A DNA stretch of 64,000 nt from Evernia prunastri (Eukaryota; Ascomycota; Lecanoromycetes; Lecanorales; Parmeliaceae), in NCBI GenBank assembly GCA_003184365.1, contig NKYR01000126.1, positions 43,401-107,400 of the forward strand, given 5' to 3'. Below, in pieces: positions 11,158 to 23,160 of the stretch (its first letter is position 1; each line of letters starts with the position of its first letter). A model generated the notes under the pieces. It saw only the letters and a list, made by a program, of their open reading frames with translations, did no database searches and was not told the DNA's origin. Position numbers and translations under genes: made by a program.

Positions 11158-12081
11158 ATGGAGGATCTGCAAAGGAAACATCGTCAAGAGCAGAAAGATC
11201 TTCAGTCAAGAATTACGCAAAAGAAAAAGTCAGCTACGAAGAAGACTCGCAAAGGAGTTAATGATGAATGTGCAGAGCTTGAGAGACAACTAAAAGAGAG
11301 GCACGATGCTGAAACAGCTGGATTAGATTCTGATGCTCAGCCGGAACCTGCGAATGATGATAATTTTACTGTTGATGGTGACGACGGACCTGCCACTCTT
11401 GAGAAACGGGAGGATATTAGCAAGTCAATGAGTGAAATGTTCGTCTCATCAACTCCAGCAGCCAACGGCCATGCAAAGAAACCGAATCGTCAAAAAGCCA
11501 GGTTAGCTCGTCGCGCTGCAGAACAAGAAGCTGCAGCTGAGGAAGCCGAGAAGGCAGCGGCCGATCTACCCAACCTCCGTGAAACCGAGAGGAAAGCCAT
11601 GCGAGAGGCTTTCATCTCGAAAGGTCTGGAGGAGTATGAAATCCGGTCAGACGGCCATTGCTTGTATGCCGCTGTAGCAGATCAGCTGGAACACTCGGAA
11701 GTTGGCCTGAAGCCAAAAATCCAAATTAACATTACGAACTACACGGCCCAGTCGAACCTTGCACTTGCTGGCTATAAGATAACAAGGCAAGTGGCAGCTG
11801 CATACATCGCACAAAACTCGGAAGAGTTCTTGCCCTTTCTTGAAGATTCTCTGGATCGGTACGTGGCCACCATCAGAGATACCGGAGAATGGGGTGGCCA
11901 TCTCGAGATCCTTGCACTGGCAAAGGCTTATGGAGTCAATATTAATGTCCTGCAAGGCGACGGAAAAGTCGAAAGCATCCCATGTAGAATCAACAACGAA
12001 CCCAGGACGCTGTGGCTTGCTTACTATCGCCACAGCTTTGGACTTGGAGAGCATTACAATTCTCTACGCAAAGCATCATAA
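11158..12081 (+). CDS. OTU-domain cysteine deubiquitinase (OTUD6/Otu2-like)
   Basis: Single exon, 307 residues, from the ATG at 11158 (MEDLQRKHRQEQKDLQ), where conserved text begins; the frame runs further upstream but is unlike the family there. Residues 1-75 form a charged coiled coil (ITQKKKSATKKTRKGVNDEC), as in OTUD6/Otu2 proteins. A disordered acidic and basic linker follows. The OTU domain starts near residue 155: DGHCLYAAVADQL holds the catalytic Asp and Cys, GGHLEILALAKAY follows, and the catalytic His lies in GEHYNSL at the end. The family removes ubiquitin; yeast Otu2 is associated with ribosomes. It is transcribed away from icl1 and faces the TPMT-like gene tail to tail, about 85 bp away. 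Confidence 0.92.
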   Translation: MEDLQRKHRQEQKDLQSRITQKKKSATKKTRKGVNDECAELERQLKERHDAETAGLDSDAQPEPANDDNFTVDGDDGPATLEKREDISKSMSEMFVSSTPAANGHAKKPNRQKARLARRAAEQEAAAEEAEKAAADLPNLRETERKAMREAFISKGLEEYEIRSDGHCLYAAVADQLEHSEVGLKPKIQINITNYTAQSNLALAGYKITRQVAAAYIAQNSEEFLPFLEDSLDRYVATIRDTGEWGGHLEILALAKAYGVNINVLQGDGKVESIPCRINNEPRTLWLAYYRHSFGLGEHYNSLRKAS

Positions 12082-12165
12082 CACGAGGCTCTTTAATGAT
12101 GACACCATATCCGGGCCAAATACGTTGTACTCTACAGCTTTGAAGATATCGACTGAAAGTATCAG

Positions 12166-13082
12166 CTAATACCGCCATATGCTTACCCAATCCTGTCCTT
12201 TACCAATTGCATGTGTGTGCTCTGGCTGCCAATGAGCCACTCTAGTCAGCGCAACAGGACTGTTAGGCCCAGATACTCCTTCCTTGACGTGCCCCTTCTC
12301 ATCATACGGAATCTCCTTTCCTGGGTGAGCAAGGTGCTCAGTGTAGACTTGGGGCGGCAAAGCGAACGGGGGACCACCAATGAGAGGGTCCTTTGCGCTA
12401 GGGAATTCGATGCAGATCAAGTTCCCCTTGAAGGCAAGTAGCTGTGCCATCCGGAGTGCCCAATCGGGACGGAAGCTTGGGGGAAGAGCGGAGAGAAACT
12501 ATCAAATTCTCGTCAGTCATTCTCGTCAGCCGCGCGATGTTGAGAATATCGCCTCAGACGGGTTGTGCAACTGCCCAGGCTGTTGAAGGAGAGCGCTCCC
12601 ACCGTATAGTCATAGATCAGATCGACTTTGCCGTCTCCTTCGATATTGATCATCCAATCGGTGCCAAAGAAGTCGCCATGCATGAATTTGACCACTCCGG
12701 GTCCAGAGGTCTCGTCTCTTGCAGGATACTTATGCCCATTGGTTTGCTGCTCCTCATAGCATCGCTTGACGGCCGTATCACTGACTTCAAGTCCAAACGC
12801 ATCATATCCGAAGCTGGCCAGCAGCAAGACATCGTATCCCTTTCCACATCCCGGCACCAGAGCTCTCTTCCTTCGCCTTTTCCCGAAATCTTCCTCCAGC
12901 CAGCAAGTACCTAGCAGATGGCGTTGATGGGTGAGGATATCAACGAGAGCTGGATTGGGCATGCCGCGATCCCAGGGCAGGAAGTCACCTTTGTCCCAAA
13001 GATCCGACCATTTGTTCTGATGCTTGGAACTATCACCGGTGAAATGGGCCATTAAGCGTGCTCGGTCTTCTTGTAATGCCAT
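12166..13082 (-). CDS. TPMT-family S-adenosylmethionine methyltransferase
   Basis: Two exons, complement of 12603-13082 and 12166-12498, separated by a 104-nt intron (GTGGGA..GATAG); 270 residues. Splicing joins DLIYDYT to FLSALPPSFRPDW, a junction that matches fungal members. The frame reads NKWSDLWDKGDFLPWDRG, typical of the thiopurine methyltransferase fold, then ALVPGCGKGYDVLLLA (motif I, SAM binding), DAFGLEVSDTAV (motif II) and FMHGDFF. The end has PFALPPQVYTEHLAHPGKEIPYDEKG. Fungal members methylate thiols or halides; the substrate cannot be read from sequence. It is probably cytosolic, as no signal peptide is visible. Confidence 0.88.
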
Positions 13083-13893
13083 GACTGTTTGACTGGTTCA
13101 ATCATTCGATCCCAAGGACAGTGGAATTGATGTGGAAGTACTCTATACCGCCGATTAATAATGAGAAGGCGCGGAAGGTTTATCAGAAGTGGGGGAAAGG
13201 AGCGGTCTGTCTATTTTTCTTCTTTTTTATCTTCTTTTTCCTCTAAAGTGGTTCCAGACCATCCAGGTTCAGATGCAGATGCATGCAAATGTTTCAGTGT
13301 TACCTCGGGTCTTGCCAAAAGGGAAGTCAGCAGGTTGACGTATGCAGCATACCGGGAACAGCGTGGAGAGGTTGGACCCGTGGACCCCTTACGGATGACG
13401 TTGTTCCGTTAGCTCATTATTCTACTCTAATTTTTTTATTTTAATCTTTATTTTATCTTTTGCCGCAATTAGGTTAATCAATAATAACGGGTCTCCGGCA
13501 CTTATATTTTTTTGGCTTCCATCACGCTAGACGCAGCATCAATTCATCATTGGATTATTAAAAGTACTCGTATTTATTTCAACGTTAAGGAAAAAAAACC
13601 ATGTCCAAAATATTTATCCCCTCACGGCCTTATAGTCCCCGGTGTCGGCTCTCTTCTTCATCTGACGAGAAGCCTCACTTTTTCTCCTTTAACTTCTCCC
13701 ATGGCCAGTCTGCCACATCCTTCTCGTGTATATCTGTTGTCCCACATGAAGTATCTTATGACAAGCTCTTGACTGAAGCCTTTATACTCTACACCTTGAT
13801 TTCATTCCCCACCTTGTCCAGAATCTGTCCTGTGATGAATTACTGCCAGCGTTCCTCTATTCCGCACCACGAGCAAGATACACTGCCGCCAGC
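13083..13893. promoter_or_regulatory. Divergent upstream region, methyltransferase and MFS genes
   Basis: 811 bp between genes transcribed away from each other. The stretch from about 13410 to 13600 is T-rich and AT-rich; pyrimidine-rich DNA continues up to the MFS start. No gene is supported. The frame at 13601-14074 overlaps the MFS gene in another frame and is a shadow. Confidence 0.45.
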
Positions 13894-15677
13894 ATGGACA
13901 ATGACACGGCCAAGATCGGTGCCCAGGAGATGGACCACGAGTCTCCCAAAGAAGACGTTGGGCTGGATTTGGAGAAGAAGATTACCCAAGAATCTAGACC
14001 AGACGTGCCTCAGCCGTCAATTGCACACGCGGACGAGTGCAAGGACGCAACGAGCCGAGATGTTGAGGCGGTAGAGACCCAGGTCGAAGATTCGGAGCCA
14101 GTCAAAGTACCCAGGTCTCAACGGAGAGGCCTCTTTGGACGCTTCACTATCCTCGCCGAGGTCAAGGAACCGAAGCATTACCCCCGAAGAATCAAGTGGT
14201 ACATTACCTTCGTCGTTGCATTGGCTGCCGTTGCAGCTCCAATGGGAAGCGCTATCATATTCCGTATGACTCCCCCAAAGAAAGCCCAGCAACTTTGGCT
14301 AACCAGCCCTAGCTTCCCTCATTCAAATTTCGGACGACCTACATACCTCTCCCACGATTACGAACCTCTCAGCTGCCCTGTATATGCTATCTATGTCAAT
14401 ATTCCCACTGTGGTGGTCTTCCTTTTCAGAGACTCTCGGACGACGCACCATCTATCTCACATCGTTCACCCTCTTCTTACTATTCAATATCCTTGCAGCG
14501 TTGTCAAAAAACATCGCCATGCTTATCATTATGCGAATGTTGGGTGGTGGGGCAGCGGCCAGCGTGCAGGCAGTGGGCGCTGGTACAATAGCTGATGTCT
14601 GGGAAGTCAGAGAACGGGGCAAAGCGATGGGTGTTTTCTATCTCGGGCCCTTGTGCGGGCCACTATTTGCGCCGATTATTGGTGGCGCCTTGGCTGAGAA
14701 GCTCGGTTGGAGGAGCACTCAATGGTTCCTTGCAATCTATGGAGGAGCCGTGCTGGTCTTCCTCTTCTTCGCCTTGCCAGAAGTGAGCCTTCTGGACCTA
14801 CTCTAGCCCACGTCATGCTAAAATTCCTCGTCAGACTCTCAAAGCCACCAAATCACCCTCGGAAGCCGAAAAAGATCTCGGCTCCGATGGCCCCAACCTA
14901 ACCCGCACCGCCTCCCGTCAAAGCGTCCAGCGCAAAACAGCAAAGTATATCAAAACAGCCAAACGCATCTTCCTCGATCCCCTCAAGATCATTCTCTACC
15001 TTCGCTTTCCCGCCGTCCTAATCACCGTCTACTACGCTAGTATCACCTTCGGCTCGCTATACCTCCTCAACGTCTCGCTGCAAACAACCTTCTCCAAGCC
15101 GCCCTACAACTTCTCCACCGACATCGTCGGCCTGACCTACATTCCCAACTCCATCGGCTACGTCCTCGCTTCCCTCTTCGGCGGCAGATGGACGGATACC
15201 ATCATGGCGCGGGAAGCCAAGCGTGCCGGCCGCTACGACGAAAAGGGCAAGCTGATGTACCGACCCGAAGACCGCATGCGCGAGAACGCCTGGATCGCCG
15301 CCTTCCTCTATCCCGCCGCCCTGGTCTGGTACGGCTGGACCGTCGAAAAGGGCGTCTTCTGGCTCGTGCCCCTGATCGCGAATTTCTTCTTCGGCATCGG
15401 CTCGATGCTCATCTTCGCCATGGCGACGACCATGCTCACGGAGTTCATGCCCAAAAAGGCATCCAACGGCGTCGCCGTGAACAACTTTGTGAGGAACATC
15501 TTCTCGTGCGTGGGAGCTATCGTTGCCCAGCCGCTGATCAGTGCGATTGGTAACGGGTGGCTGTTTACGGGAGTTTGTGTGATTACCGCGGCGAGTAGTG
15601 TCGTCGTTTGGGCTATGAGGAGATTCGGGCCGAGATGGAGGCAGGTGATGGATAGGGAGCTGAATAAGGCGAGCTGA
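13894..15677 (+). CDS. Major facilitator transporter, DHA1-type multidrug/polyamine exporter
   Basis: Three exons, 13894-14263, 14307-14782 and 14835-15677, giving 562 residues. Introns are 43 nt (GTATGA..CCAG, branch CTAAC) and 52 nt (GTGAGC..TCAG). The first 100 residues form a charged cytosolic tail. Membrane segments start at WYITFVVALAAVAAPMGSAIIF. The loop after TM2 carries LGRRTIYL, the conserved MFS motif A region; MRMLGGGAAASVQAVGAGTIADVW and RGKAMGVFYLGPLCGPLFAPIIGG are typical of DHA1 drug:H+ antiporters. A long polar loop (DLGSDGPNLTRTASRQSVQ) separates the two halves. The third exon has a more GC-rich codon choice than the first two. It probably sits in the plasma membrane; the substrate is unknown. 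Confidence 0.88.
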
Positions 15678-16463
15678 ACTGGAGACTGGTACAGCATTTC
15701 GGAGCAACAGATGAGGTATGACAAGATGGAGCAATTTATGAATGATGATTACATGAGCGACTGGCGTTACCAAGCTTGAGCGATATCTAGGCCATTTCAG
15801 CGGCATTTTGCTAGACGGGTGGTCTGTCTTGAAGGAAGAGCAAGACTTGGTGCTTCAATGGGCATTGGCTTGATTGTTTTTACATTTCGGAAAGCCTGAA
15901 TCGACGCCCTTTTAATATGCTTGAACACTACACGGCTTTAACATGGCTGAGAGGTTGGCTATCATGTCTGCCGCCAAAGCCAAAGAGTTCTCGTGCAACA
16001 GACCGTCCACCGCATGTTGTGCGCATCAATATTGTGGTGAGTATATCTTTGAGGATCTTTAGCTATACGTAGGCTGTCAATTTCCGAGTTCACGCGTGGT
16101 CGTCATCTCATATCCGTTTGGATTCCGATCTCATCACTAGCGAGAGAGAGAGCAGCGTGAGCAACATCTCGATGCAATACATCTACCCACTTGTCAGCTT
16201 TCAATGCCATCGCATCCACATAACAATGGGGATCGTCAGATCAACTCACATCTCACCATTAGGAACACGTAGACCTCACCTCTCCTGAGAAACCCTCATT
16301 TTTGCCATCAGCATTCTTACTAGCTAGCACCTCCAAACGCGGACGGTTGATTAAGCGCCGGAACCTCTGCGTTCGGGGAGGCTCTTTTTTTTCGCATTTA
16401 CGACGTGACAATTCTGGCGGATAGAAGGGAAGATTGGGACTAAGGGCGTTCGGATGCCGAGCT
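15678..16463. other. Intergenic between converging genes, no supported gene
   Basis: 786 bp between the 3' ends of the MFS and UTP15 genes. Only chance frames are present, so this is mostly two 3' untranslated regions. Confidence 0.5.
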
Positions 16464-18062
16464 TCAACCCACCGAGTTGACAAGCATCCCGAGCATGCCT
16501 TCTGTCTGCCAAGCTTGCTGTGACCTCTCCACTTCCGCGCGTACGGCTTTGTGTAGTCGTGCCATGAGTCGATCTATCTCGGGTGACTCACCCATGTGTG
16601 AGGAGTAGAGATCAAGGATGAGGGTGCCTATATCGACACACAGATTGACATATCGAGGGTTCGTGATGTACTTGCAGACCCATTTGAAGATTGGCTGGAG
16701 GGACACATCGTCTCGACCGGTCAATGCGGTCCTTGTTGCGGAACGGTGGCGGAGAGCGGTCAGGAGTGTTATTGTTGCGGGCAGGTTTTGTCCTTGTAGC
16801 ACTTCGTCTAGAGCTGCTGCATATTTTCCTTTTCGCAGTAGAGCTTCCCATGGTTTGGGTTTGTAATTTCCCTTGGTTCGTCCCTCGACAATAATGTCGG
16901 CGCCTTCGCCAGTGAAGTCCTGGCCTCTAAAACGCTTCTCCAATCCCTTAGGCCTCTTCTTTGCTCTCTTCCTATCAAGCTCTTCGATGTTGCCTTCGAT
17001 CAATGCTTGCATCTCCTTTTGCCGTTCCCTTTCCTTGACCTTCTGCTGTCCGGACAGCCGTGTCTTGATGGAGAGGTTGCCAGATTGCATACCCACTGCT
17101 AGATGTCGATCTTCTCGTGCACTGCCAGCGCTGACTATGCATAATGAGAGGATAGGAGATGAGTATTTCGATCCGGCAACGACATTCCACGCAGTAGTCT
17201 CGAACACCTTCAAGTGGCCGTCCAATCCTCCACTCACAAGCCTCGTATTATTGGACGCTAAGCACAGGGATGTGACTGTTTTCTGGTGGTTCTTCAGTAA
17301 TTGTAGGGGTCGTGCGGCAACCAAGTCAAGCACTGATATCTGATTGTCTGCGGCTGCGAGTATGGTGGTTCCAGATGGCATTGGCAACACATCCTCAACA
17401 GGAGCTGCATGCTTGAAAGTCATGACTGCGTTTGAAGGAGCCCGTGGATCCCATATTTTGACTGTTTGATCATAACTTCCAGAAACCAGCAAGCCAGAAG
17501 CTTGGCCTGGCATGAACGCCCCACTTCTAATGTAATCCTGGTGACCCACGAATGTCGTTGTGCTTTCCTGACTCGGAAGATCCCATAGTCGGACTGTGCG
17601 ATCGTCGCTCGCGCTCATCAAAGTTGTAGGTTCTGTAGCGGAAAACTTGGTGGTCCATACTGGCTGCTTGTGCTCTGTCCAAGTTTTGAGAATAGCCCTT
17701 GAATTGACATCGAAGACTTGTATTGCACCGGTCTCATCTCCAGCAACCATGACACGGCCATCACGTCTAATATCAGCGCCGTGGGCAATGTCATCAAAGC
17801 GAGATATAGTCTTTACAAGCTTGCGGTTGCGGACAGAGAAGATTTGTACCCGAGTTCCTGTTGTGACTGCAAAGTGGTCTGACGCTTGAGCGAGGGTATT
17901 TAAGGGAGGCAGTGGGCTGGAGATGTGGGTGATTGGATTATTTGAGGGTGAGGGCACAAGCTGCTGCGATTTGAAAGTGCGCCAGTATGTCTGTTCTGGG
18001 GTCAAAGGCGAGGGTCCGGGAGGAAGCTTGACAGGCTGAAGGGGAAGTACTGGCGCTGACAT
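16464..18062 (-). CDS. UTP15: U3 snoRNP/small-subunit processome protein Utp15
   Basis: Single exon, 532 residues. The frame opens MSAPVLPLQPVKLPPGPSPLTPEQTYWRTF, a typical Utp15 start. WD40 repeats fill about residues 50-340 (blades ending VRLWDLPSQ, VKIWDPRAP and LKVFETT; GH dipeptides as in FVGHQDYIRSGAF). A charged linker KERERQKEMQALIEGNIEELDRKRAKKRPKG follows, then the all-helical UTP15 C-terminal domain (KYAAALDEVLQ, LTALRHRSATRTALTGRD, IFKWVCKYITNPRYV). In yeast Utp15 belongs to the t-UTP subcomplex, which acts in the nucleolus in 18S rRNA processing and supports rDNA transcription. No oddities were seen. Confidence 0.95.
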   Translation of the reverse strand: MSAPVLPLQPVKLPPGPSPLTPEQTYWRTFKSQQLVPSPSNNPITHISSPLPPLNTLAQASDHFAVTTGTRVQIFSVRNRKLVKTISRFDDIAHGADIRRDGRVMVAGDETGAIQVFDVNSRAILKTWTEHKQPVWTTKFSATEPTTLMSASDDRTVRLWDLPSQESTTTFVGHQDYIRSGAFMPGQASGLLVSGSYDQTVKIWDPRAPSNAVMTFKHAAPVEDVLPMPSGTTILAAADNQISVLDLVAARPLQLLKNHQKTVTSLCLASNNTRLVSGGLDGHLKVFETTAWNVVAGSKYSSPILSLCIVSAGSAREDRHLAVGMQSGNLSIKTRLSGQQKVKERERQKEMQALIEGNIEELDRKRAKKRPKGLEKRFRGQDFTGEGADIIVEGRTKGNYKPKPWEALLRKGKYAAALDEVLQGQNLPATITLLTALRHRSATRTALTGRDDVSLQPIFKWVCKYITNPRYVNLCVDIGTLILDLYSSHMGESPEIDRLMARLHKAVRAEVERSQQAWQTEGMLGMLVNSVG

Positions 18063-18934
18063 GTTTATATCTGCCCCGTGTCGGGGTTTCTCAAGAGATC
18101 GAGAAATACATAGAGTACAAGAAAGTGAAATCGAAAGGAATGATCCTCAGGATTACTCTACGGCGGCCGAGTACTCGAGTGAAAGTAGTAGAATGCAAGC
18201 CTGGTAGCAAATTTATACCAAATGGCAACTATCAGAACTCCTTCTCCAAAGCCCACACTTTCCTTGACCGCTCTAAGATTGGAATGCATATAGCTAAGTG
18301 TATCAGAACGGCAGCATCCACGATGCGGAACGAGAAAATTAGTTACATGCGCCTATCGAGGTATGCAGTCTCGTCTCCAATGATCTCAACCAGGCCCAAA
18401 CCGTACACCTTGTGAAATCGGACTTTCTCTACACACCCACCATAAGAATGCCGGCAGATCTTTCCCTCGAAGTTGCTAAGCCAAGTGCGCAAGCCGGTAG
18501 AAAGAGTTGCAGCCCTGCACACTGACTTTCAGGGGTTGAGTCGATATCTGGTATCATCCTTACGATGTTTGTTCTTCTAGATAGAATGAGACTGCTGAGC
18601 GCTGAACGGCAAACAACGATAGGTCCTGAATTTTGTTCATACTGTCGATGGTCGAAGGTTTTGAGCGTCCCGACTGCAGTTCATGCGGCATGCCGTCGGC
18701 GGGCCCTGTTCCCCAAACGGAAAACATGGAATACGCCGTCACTTATTTACTAAGACTTTTCCCTATTGTTTCCAGAGAAAAATAGAGAATTCACAGATCA
18801 AGAGCTTGAAAGTGCTTGGTTAACGATAGTATAATATATGCTTGGCCTTGGTGCTTCGTTTTCAATATATCAGACGTTGAGACTTGACAACGTTACCCTG
18901 CATACACGTTTGGATAGTAAGAGTGATTTTCGTC
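18063..18934. other. Intergenic, no supported gene
   Basis: 872 bp upstream of UTP15 and downstream of the methyltransferase gene. Frames at 18125-18415 and 18565-18753 have no recognisable features. Confidence 0.5.
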
Positions 18935-19750
18935 TTACACTAGGCACAGAATTTCGCCATGAGTAAAAGTATACCAGCCATCCTCGTCGGCAGCCCATTT
19001 CCGCCACCCGTGGACAAAGTGATCGATGTCATCTTGACTGGCAAAGCCAGCCTCAATTGCATTCTTGGGCAACGACGAGTTGAGTAGGCGATCGACCCAC
19101 ATATCACCCCAATGTGCTCTTTCCTCTGGGCTGGAGTAACACCAAACACTCGCAGTAGGAGTAATGCAGGATCGGTCGACACCAGATTTGCGGGCCCATG
19201 CAATTAGATGACGTCCCCCATTCGGTTCTCCACCACGGGATCTGGCCGTTTTGATGTATGCGTCTTTGAAGTTGGTAATTTCCTTGATCTCAGGGTAGTG
19301 CGTTGCAGAATCAAAATCCGATTCGCGGCAAGCCAAGATGCCACCTGGCTTTGTAACTCGACGCCACTCGCGCAGCGCTCTGACAGGATCAGCGATGTGT
19401 TGTAGGACCTGATGGCAATGGACAATATCAAATGTGTGGTCTGGAAAATCCAAAGCATATGCATCTCCAACTTGAAATATAACATTCATAACACCGCGCT
19501 CGGCAGCCGTTGAGCGAGCCTTTTCGACTACGTCTTGTCCTGTCTCGATGCCGACGACTTGACCGTTAGGTACCAAACTAGCAAGATCAGTGGTGATGGA
19601 TCCTGGGCCACAGCCTACATCGCAGATTTGCATGTTGGGGAGAACGTGATTCAGGAGATATGCAGCTGAATTGGCAGCCGTACGTAACTTGTGGGATTTT
19701 ACTACTGACTCCGAATGGTCGCTAACGTAGACGTCTGACTTCTGTGCCAT
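18935..19750 (-). CDS. Class I SAM-dependent methyltransferase (UbiE/COQ5-like fold)
   Basis: Single exon, 271 residues, start MAQKSDVYVSDHSESVVKSH. The Rossmann-type SAM-binding core is clear: motif I ICDVGCGPGSITTDLA near residue 42, acidic motif II VVGIETGQDVVEKA, motif III VGDAYALDF, motif IV FDIVHCHQVLQHIADPVRALREWRRVTKPGG. The end, with WADDE-type aromatic residues (HGWRKWAADEDGWYTFTHGE), resembles fungal methyltransferases of unknown substrate often found near secondary-metabolite or lipid genes. Here it stands alone, divergent from SEC24 with a 404-bp gap. It is a soluble protein with no targeting signal seen. The substrate cannot be inferred. Confidence 0.88.
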   Translation of the reverse strand: MAQKSDVYVSDHSESVVKSHKLRTAANSAAYLLNHVLPNMQICDVGCGPGSITTDLASLVPNGQVVGIETGQDVVEKARSTAAERGVMNVIFQVGDAYALDFPDHTFDIVHCHQVLQHIADPVRALREWRRVTKPGGILACRESDFDSATHYPEIKEITNFKDAYIKTARSRGGEPNGGRHLIAWARKSGVDRSCITPTASVWCYSSPEERAHWGDMWVDRLLNSSLPKNAIEAGFASQDDIDHFVHGWRKWAADEDGWYTFTHGEILCLV

Positions 19751-20154
19751 TTTAAGAATGCCTCAAGGTACAGCATACGCTGTATGATGATGGCTTCCCC
19801 AACTTGCCCGCACCAGAAGTGCCGCCAAGAGATCCAGTCTTTGCTTAGTCAGACCAAATGCCAAGATACAGATCGCAATTGCAAAGGCAATAAATGGTAC
19901 ATACATAGTAGAGGAGAGTAGCGTTCCAAACGTTCAAGGCACCAGGCTCGTCCTTCCTTTTGCACCCAGAATCTGACGCAATCGCTGTTAATCTACAGCA
20001 CTCGTAGCGACCTGCCCGGGAAACCGACAAAGTCCTCACAGGCTTGGAGAGCTGAAAAGAAAAGGCCCCTCGATCAGCTTTCGAATCCTCTAAATCCACA
20101 AGGCTGCCGCTCTCAGAGATAGGCTAAATTGATTGAAATTGGAAGAGCTATATC
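19751..20154. promoter_or_regulatory. Bidirectional promoter region, methyltransferase and SEC24
   Basis: 404 bp between divergently transcribed genes; it must contain both transcription starts. No defined element was recognised. Confidence 0.5.
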
Positions 20155-23100
20155 ATGGCAACCCCACAGCCGGGCTACCCTCCCAATGGTCAACCAGGCC
20201 ACGAGCAATACCAGCAAGAGCAATATGACTCGACTCAGCACGAGGTCCCAGAGAACGTGTCTCCTGCACAAGGCGGTCCACCAGCACCCACTGCTGGAGG
20301 TCGAAGAAAACGAAACTACGCGGGGCAAGCGTATGACTTTGGGGCGGGTGCAAACTCGGCGCTGGGCGGGCAGCAACAAGGCGGCGGAGCATATCCCGGA
20401 ACACCTGGCATGCAATCACAACCGCAACCAGGATATCCAGGACCAGTCTACGGATCTAATCCGGCCACGCCTAGTATGGGAGGAGCTCCAGGCTACGGAC
20501 AACCACCTCCTGTTGTTGGTGGCTACCAGCCTCCTGGTCCCGTTTACCCTGCACATGGGGCGATTCCCGCGCAACCAGGTGTGGGTGGAATCACTCAAGG
20601 TATGAGCAATCTTGCTATGGGTGGCCAGGGGCAAAATGCAGCTTTGCCGATGCAGGGACAGGTGCAAGGACGTCCTGCAATGAATCAACTCATACCAACA
20701 GATCTCCTGAATCAACATGTCGATGTCTCCGAACTTAGCCGACCACCACCACAAATAAATTTGCCACCTAACGTGAGTACACTACGATATTTAAGCAAGC
20801 CATTCACCGCTGATCCAAGTAGTCTAGCGTTACTCCTTCTCCGGATGCTAACTGCTCCCCAAAATATGTTCGCTCTACGCTCAATGCTGTACCAACAACG
20901 CACTCGTTACTTAAGAAGTCTAAACTACCCTTCGCACTGGTTATACAACCTTACAGCTCATTGCACGACCATGAAGATCCAGTTCCAGTAGTACCTGACC
21001 AGGTTATCGCTCGATGCAGACGGTGCCGCTCGTATATCAACCCATTCGCAACCTTTCTTGACCAGGGCCATCGATGGCGGTGTAATATGTGCAATCTAAC
21101 CAATGAGGTCCCACAAGCCTTTGATTGGGATGCAGCAGCGCAAAAGCAATTAGACAGATGGTCAAGACCTGAACTCAACCACTCTGTCGTGGAATTTGTT
21201 GCACCTCAAGAATACATGGTCCGCCCACCTCAGCCACTAGTCTATTTGTTCCTCTTCGATGTCAGCTACAATTCCGTAACCAATGGTCTGCTCGCCACAG
21301 GAGCTCGCTGTATCCTTGAGAGCCTGGACCGCATCCCCAATGCTGATCGACGCACGAGGCTTGGATTCATGGCTGTAGACTCAAGCCTGCATTATTTTTC
21401 CATCCCTCGCGATGACAGCGAGAACGGTGAGCCAAGCATGATGGTCGTCAGCGATCTGGATGAACCCTTCCTGCCAACACCTGTCGATCTACTGGTTACA
21501 TTGACTGAGTGCCGGGAGAACATCGAAAATTTCCTCGGAAAGCTCCAAGAGATGTTCCAAAACAACCAGAATGGTAGCTCCTGCATGGGATCCGCACTGC
21601 GAGCTGGGCACAAACTGATATCCCCTGTGGGCGGAAAGCTTACTGTTCTAACTGCAAGCCTTCCCAACCTTGGACACGGGAAACTAGAGATGAGGGAAGA
21701 TAAGAAAATACTTGGAACCAGCAAGGAGAGTAGCCTTTTACAGACTGCGAACAGTTTCTACAAGAGCTTTGCGGTTGAATGCTCGAAAAATCAAGTATCC
21801 ATTGATATGTTCCTTTTCTCATCGCAGTATCAAGACGTTGCGTCTTTGAGCAATCTCCCCAGGTATACAGGAGGCCAAACATACTTTTACCCAGGATGGA
21901 ATGCAGCAAGAAGCGAAGACGCAATCAAGTTCGCGCGCGAATTCTCTGACTACTTGTCGGCCGAGATTGGCCTCGAAGCTGTGCTCCGCGTTAGAGCTAC
22001 TACTGGCTTGCGGATGAGTACCTTTTACGGTAACTTCTTTAATCGTAGCTCGGATCTCTGTGCATTTCCTGCGTTCCCTCGAGACCAGGGTTACGTGGTT
22101 GAAGTTGCCATCGATGAGTCATTGAACAAAGGCGTTGTCTGCTTACAAAGCGCTGTGCTGCATACAACATGCAATGGCGAAAGAAGAATCAGGGTTATGA
22201 CGCTTGCTTTGCCCACAACTCAGTCCCTTGCCGATGTTTACGCTTCTGCAGACCAAGCAGCAATTGCCACCGTCTTCAGTCACAAAGCGGTCGAGCGTGC
22301 TCTAGGCAGCGGACTAGAACCTGCACGAGATGCGCTAAGAGCTAAACTGATTGAGCTTCTCCAGACATACAGAAAAGAACTCGCTGGTGGTAATATGGGA
22401 GGTGGTGGCCTGCAATTCCCCACGAATTTGAGATGCTTGCCTGTTCTTTTCCTGGGATTGATCAAAAACGTGAGTTCTAGCCCGCATGACCTTAGGACAC
22501 GAAGAAATTGCTCATTGTGTTCAGATTGGCCTTCGACAGTCTGCGCAAATACCAAGCGACATGCGTTCCGCAGCCTTGTGTCAGCTTTCGACCTTGCCTC
22601 TACCACTACTCATTCAATTTATATATCCTAGAATGTACTCATTACACGACATGCCCGACATTGCAGGCCTACCCGACGAAGAGACAGGTGACATCGTTCT
22701 ACCGCCTGCGATCAACCTCTCTTCCCAAAGTCTCGTGCCATATGGGCTTTACCTCATCGACGATGGCCAAACGCAGTTTCTTTGGGTTGGCCGCGAAGCT
22801 GTACCCCAACTAGTGGAAGATGTTTTCGAAGTGCCTGATCGGACACAACTAAAGGTAGGCAAGACGACGTTACCGGTGCTCGACAACGACTTCAATGAGC
22901 GGGTCAGAGCCATCGTGGAGAAGAGTCGGGACCACAGGAGTAAAGGGGTTGGAAGCATCGTGGTGCCGAGTGTGTATGTGGTTCGCGAGGATGGGGAGCC
23001 AGGAATGAGGTTGTGGGCGCAATCGATGCTGGTGGAGGACAGGGCGGACCAAGGTGTCAGTCTGGTGCAATGGTTGGGCACTATGAGGGAAAAGGTTGGT

Positions 23101-23160
23101 GCCCCTTATCTCGAGCTTCCCTCCACACTCACTGACGATAGGCTTCTCAATGATAGATGA
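20155..23160 (+). CDS. SEC24: COPII coat cargo adaptor Sec24
   Basis: Three exons, 20155-20772, 20823-22469 and 22525-23160, giving 966 residues; introns of 50 nt (GTGAGT..GTAG) and 55 nt (GTGAGT..TCAG). Residues 1-205 are Pro/Gly/Gln-rich and disordered, as usual. The zinc finger reads RCRRCRSYINPF, then RWRCNMCNLTN (C-x2-C, C-x2-C). The trunk domain follows with YLFLFDVSYNSVTNGLL; beta-sandwich and helical domains follow, and the gelsolin-like end has YLIDDGQTQFLWVG. Sec24 pairs with Sec23 on the ER exit-site membrane, binds cargo export signals and packages them into COPII vesicles. The intron junctions restore LPPN/SSVTPSP and LIKN/IGLRQSAQ, which match the family. No lesion. Confidence 0.96.

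Noticed and set aside
14384..14595. Apparent frameshifts in the MFS gene
   Set aside because: Resolved by a 43-nt and a 52-nt intron; all three exons join in frame.
16618..17889. Plus-strand frames across UTP15
   Set aside because: Shadow frames; UTP15 with its WD40 repeats is on the minus strand without interruption.
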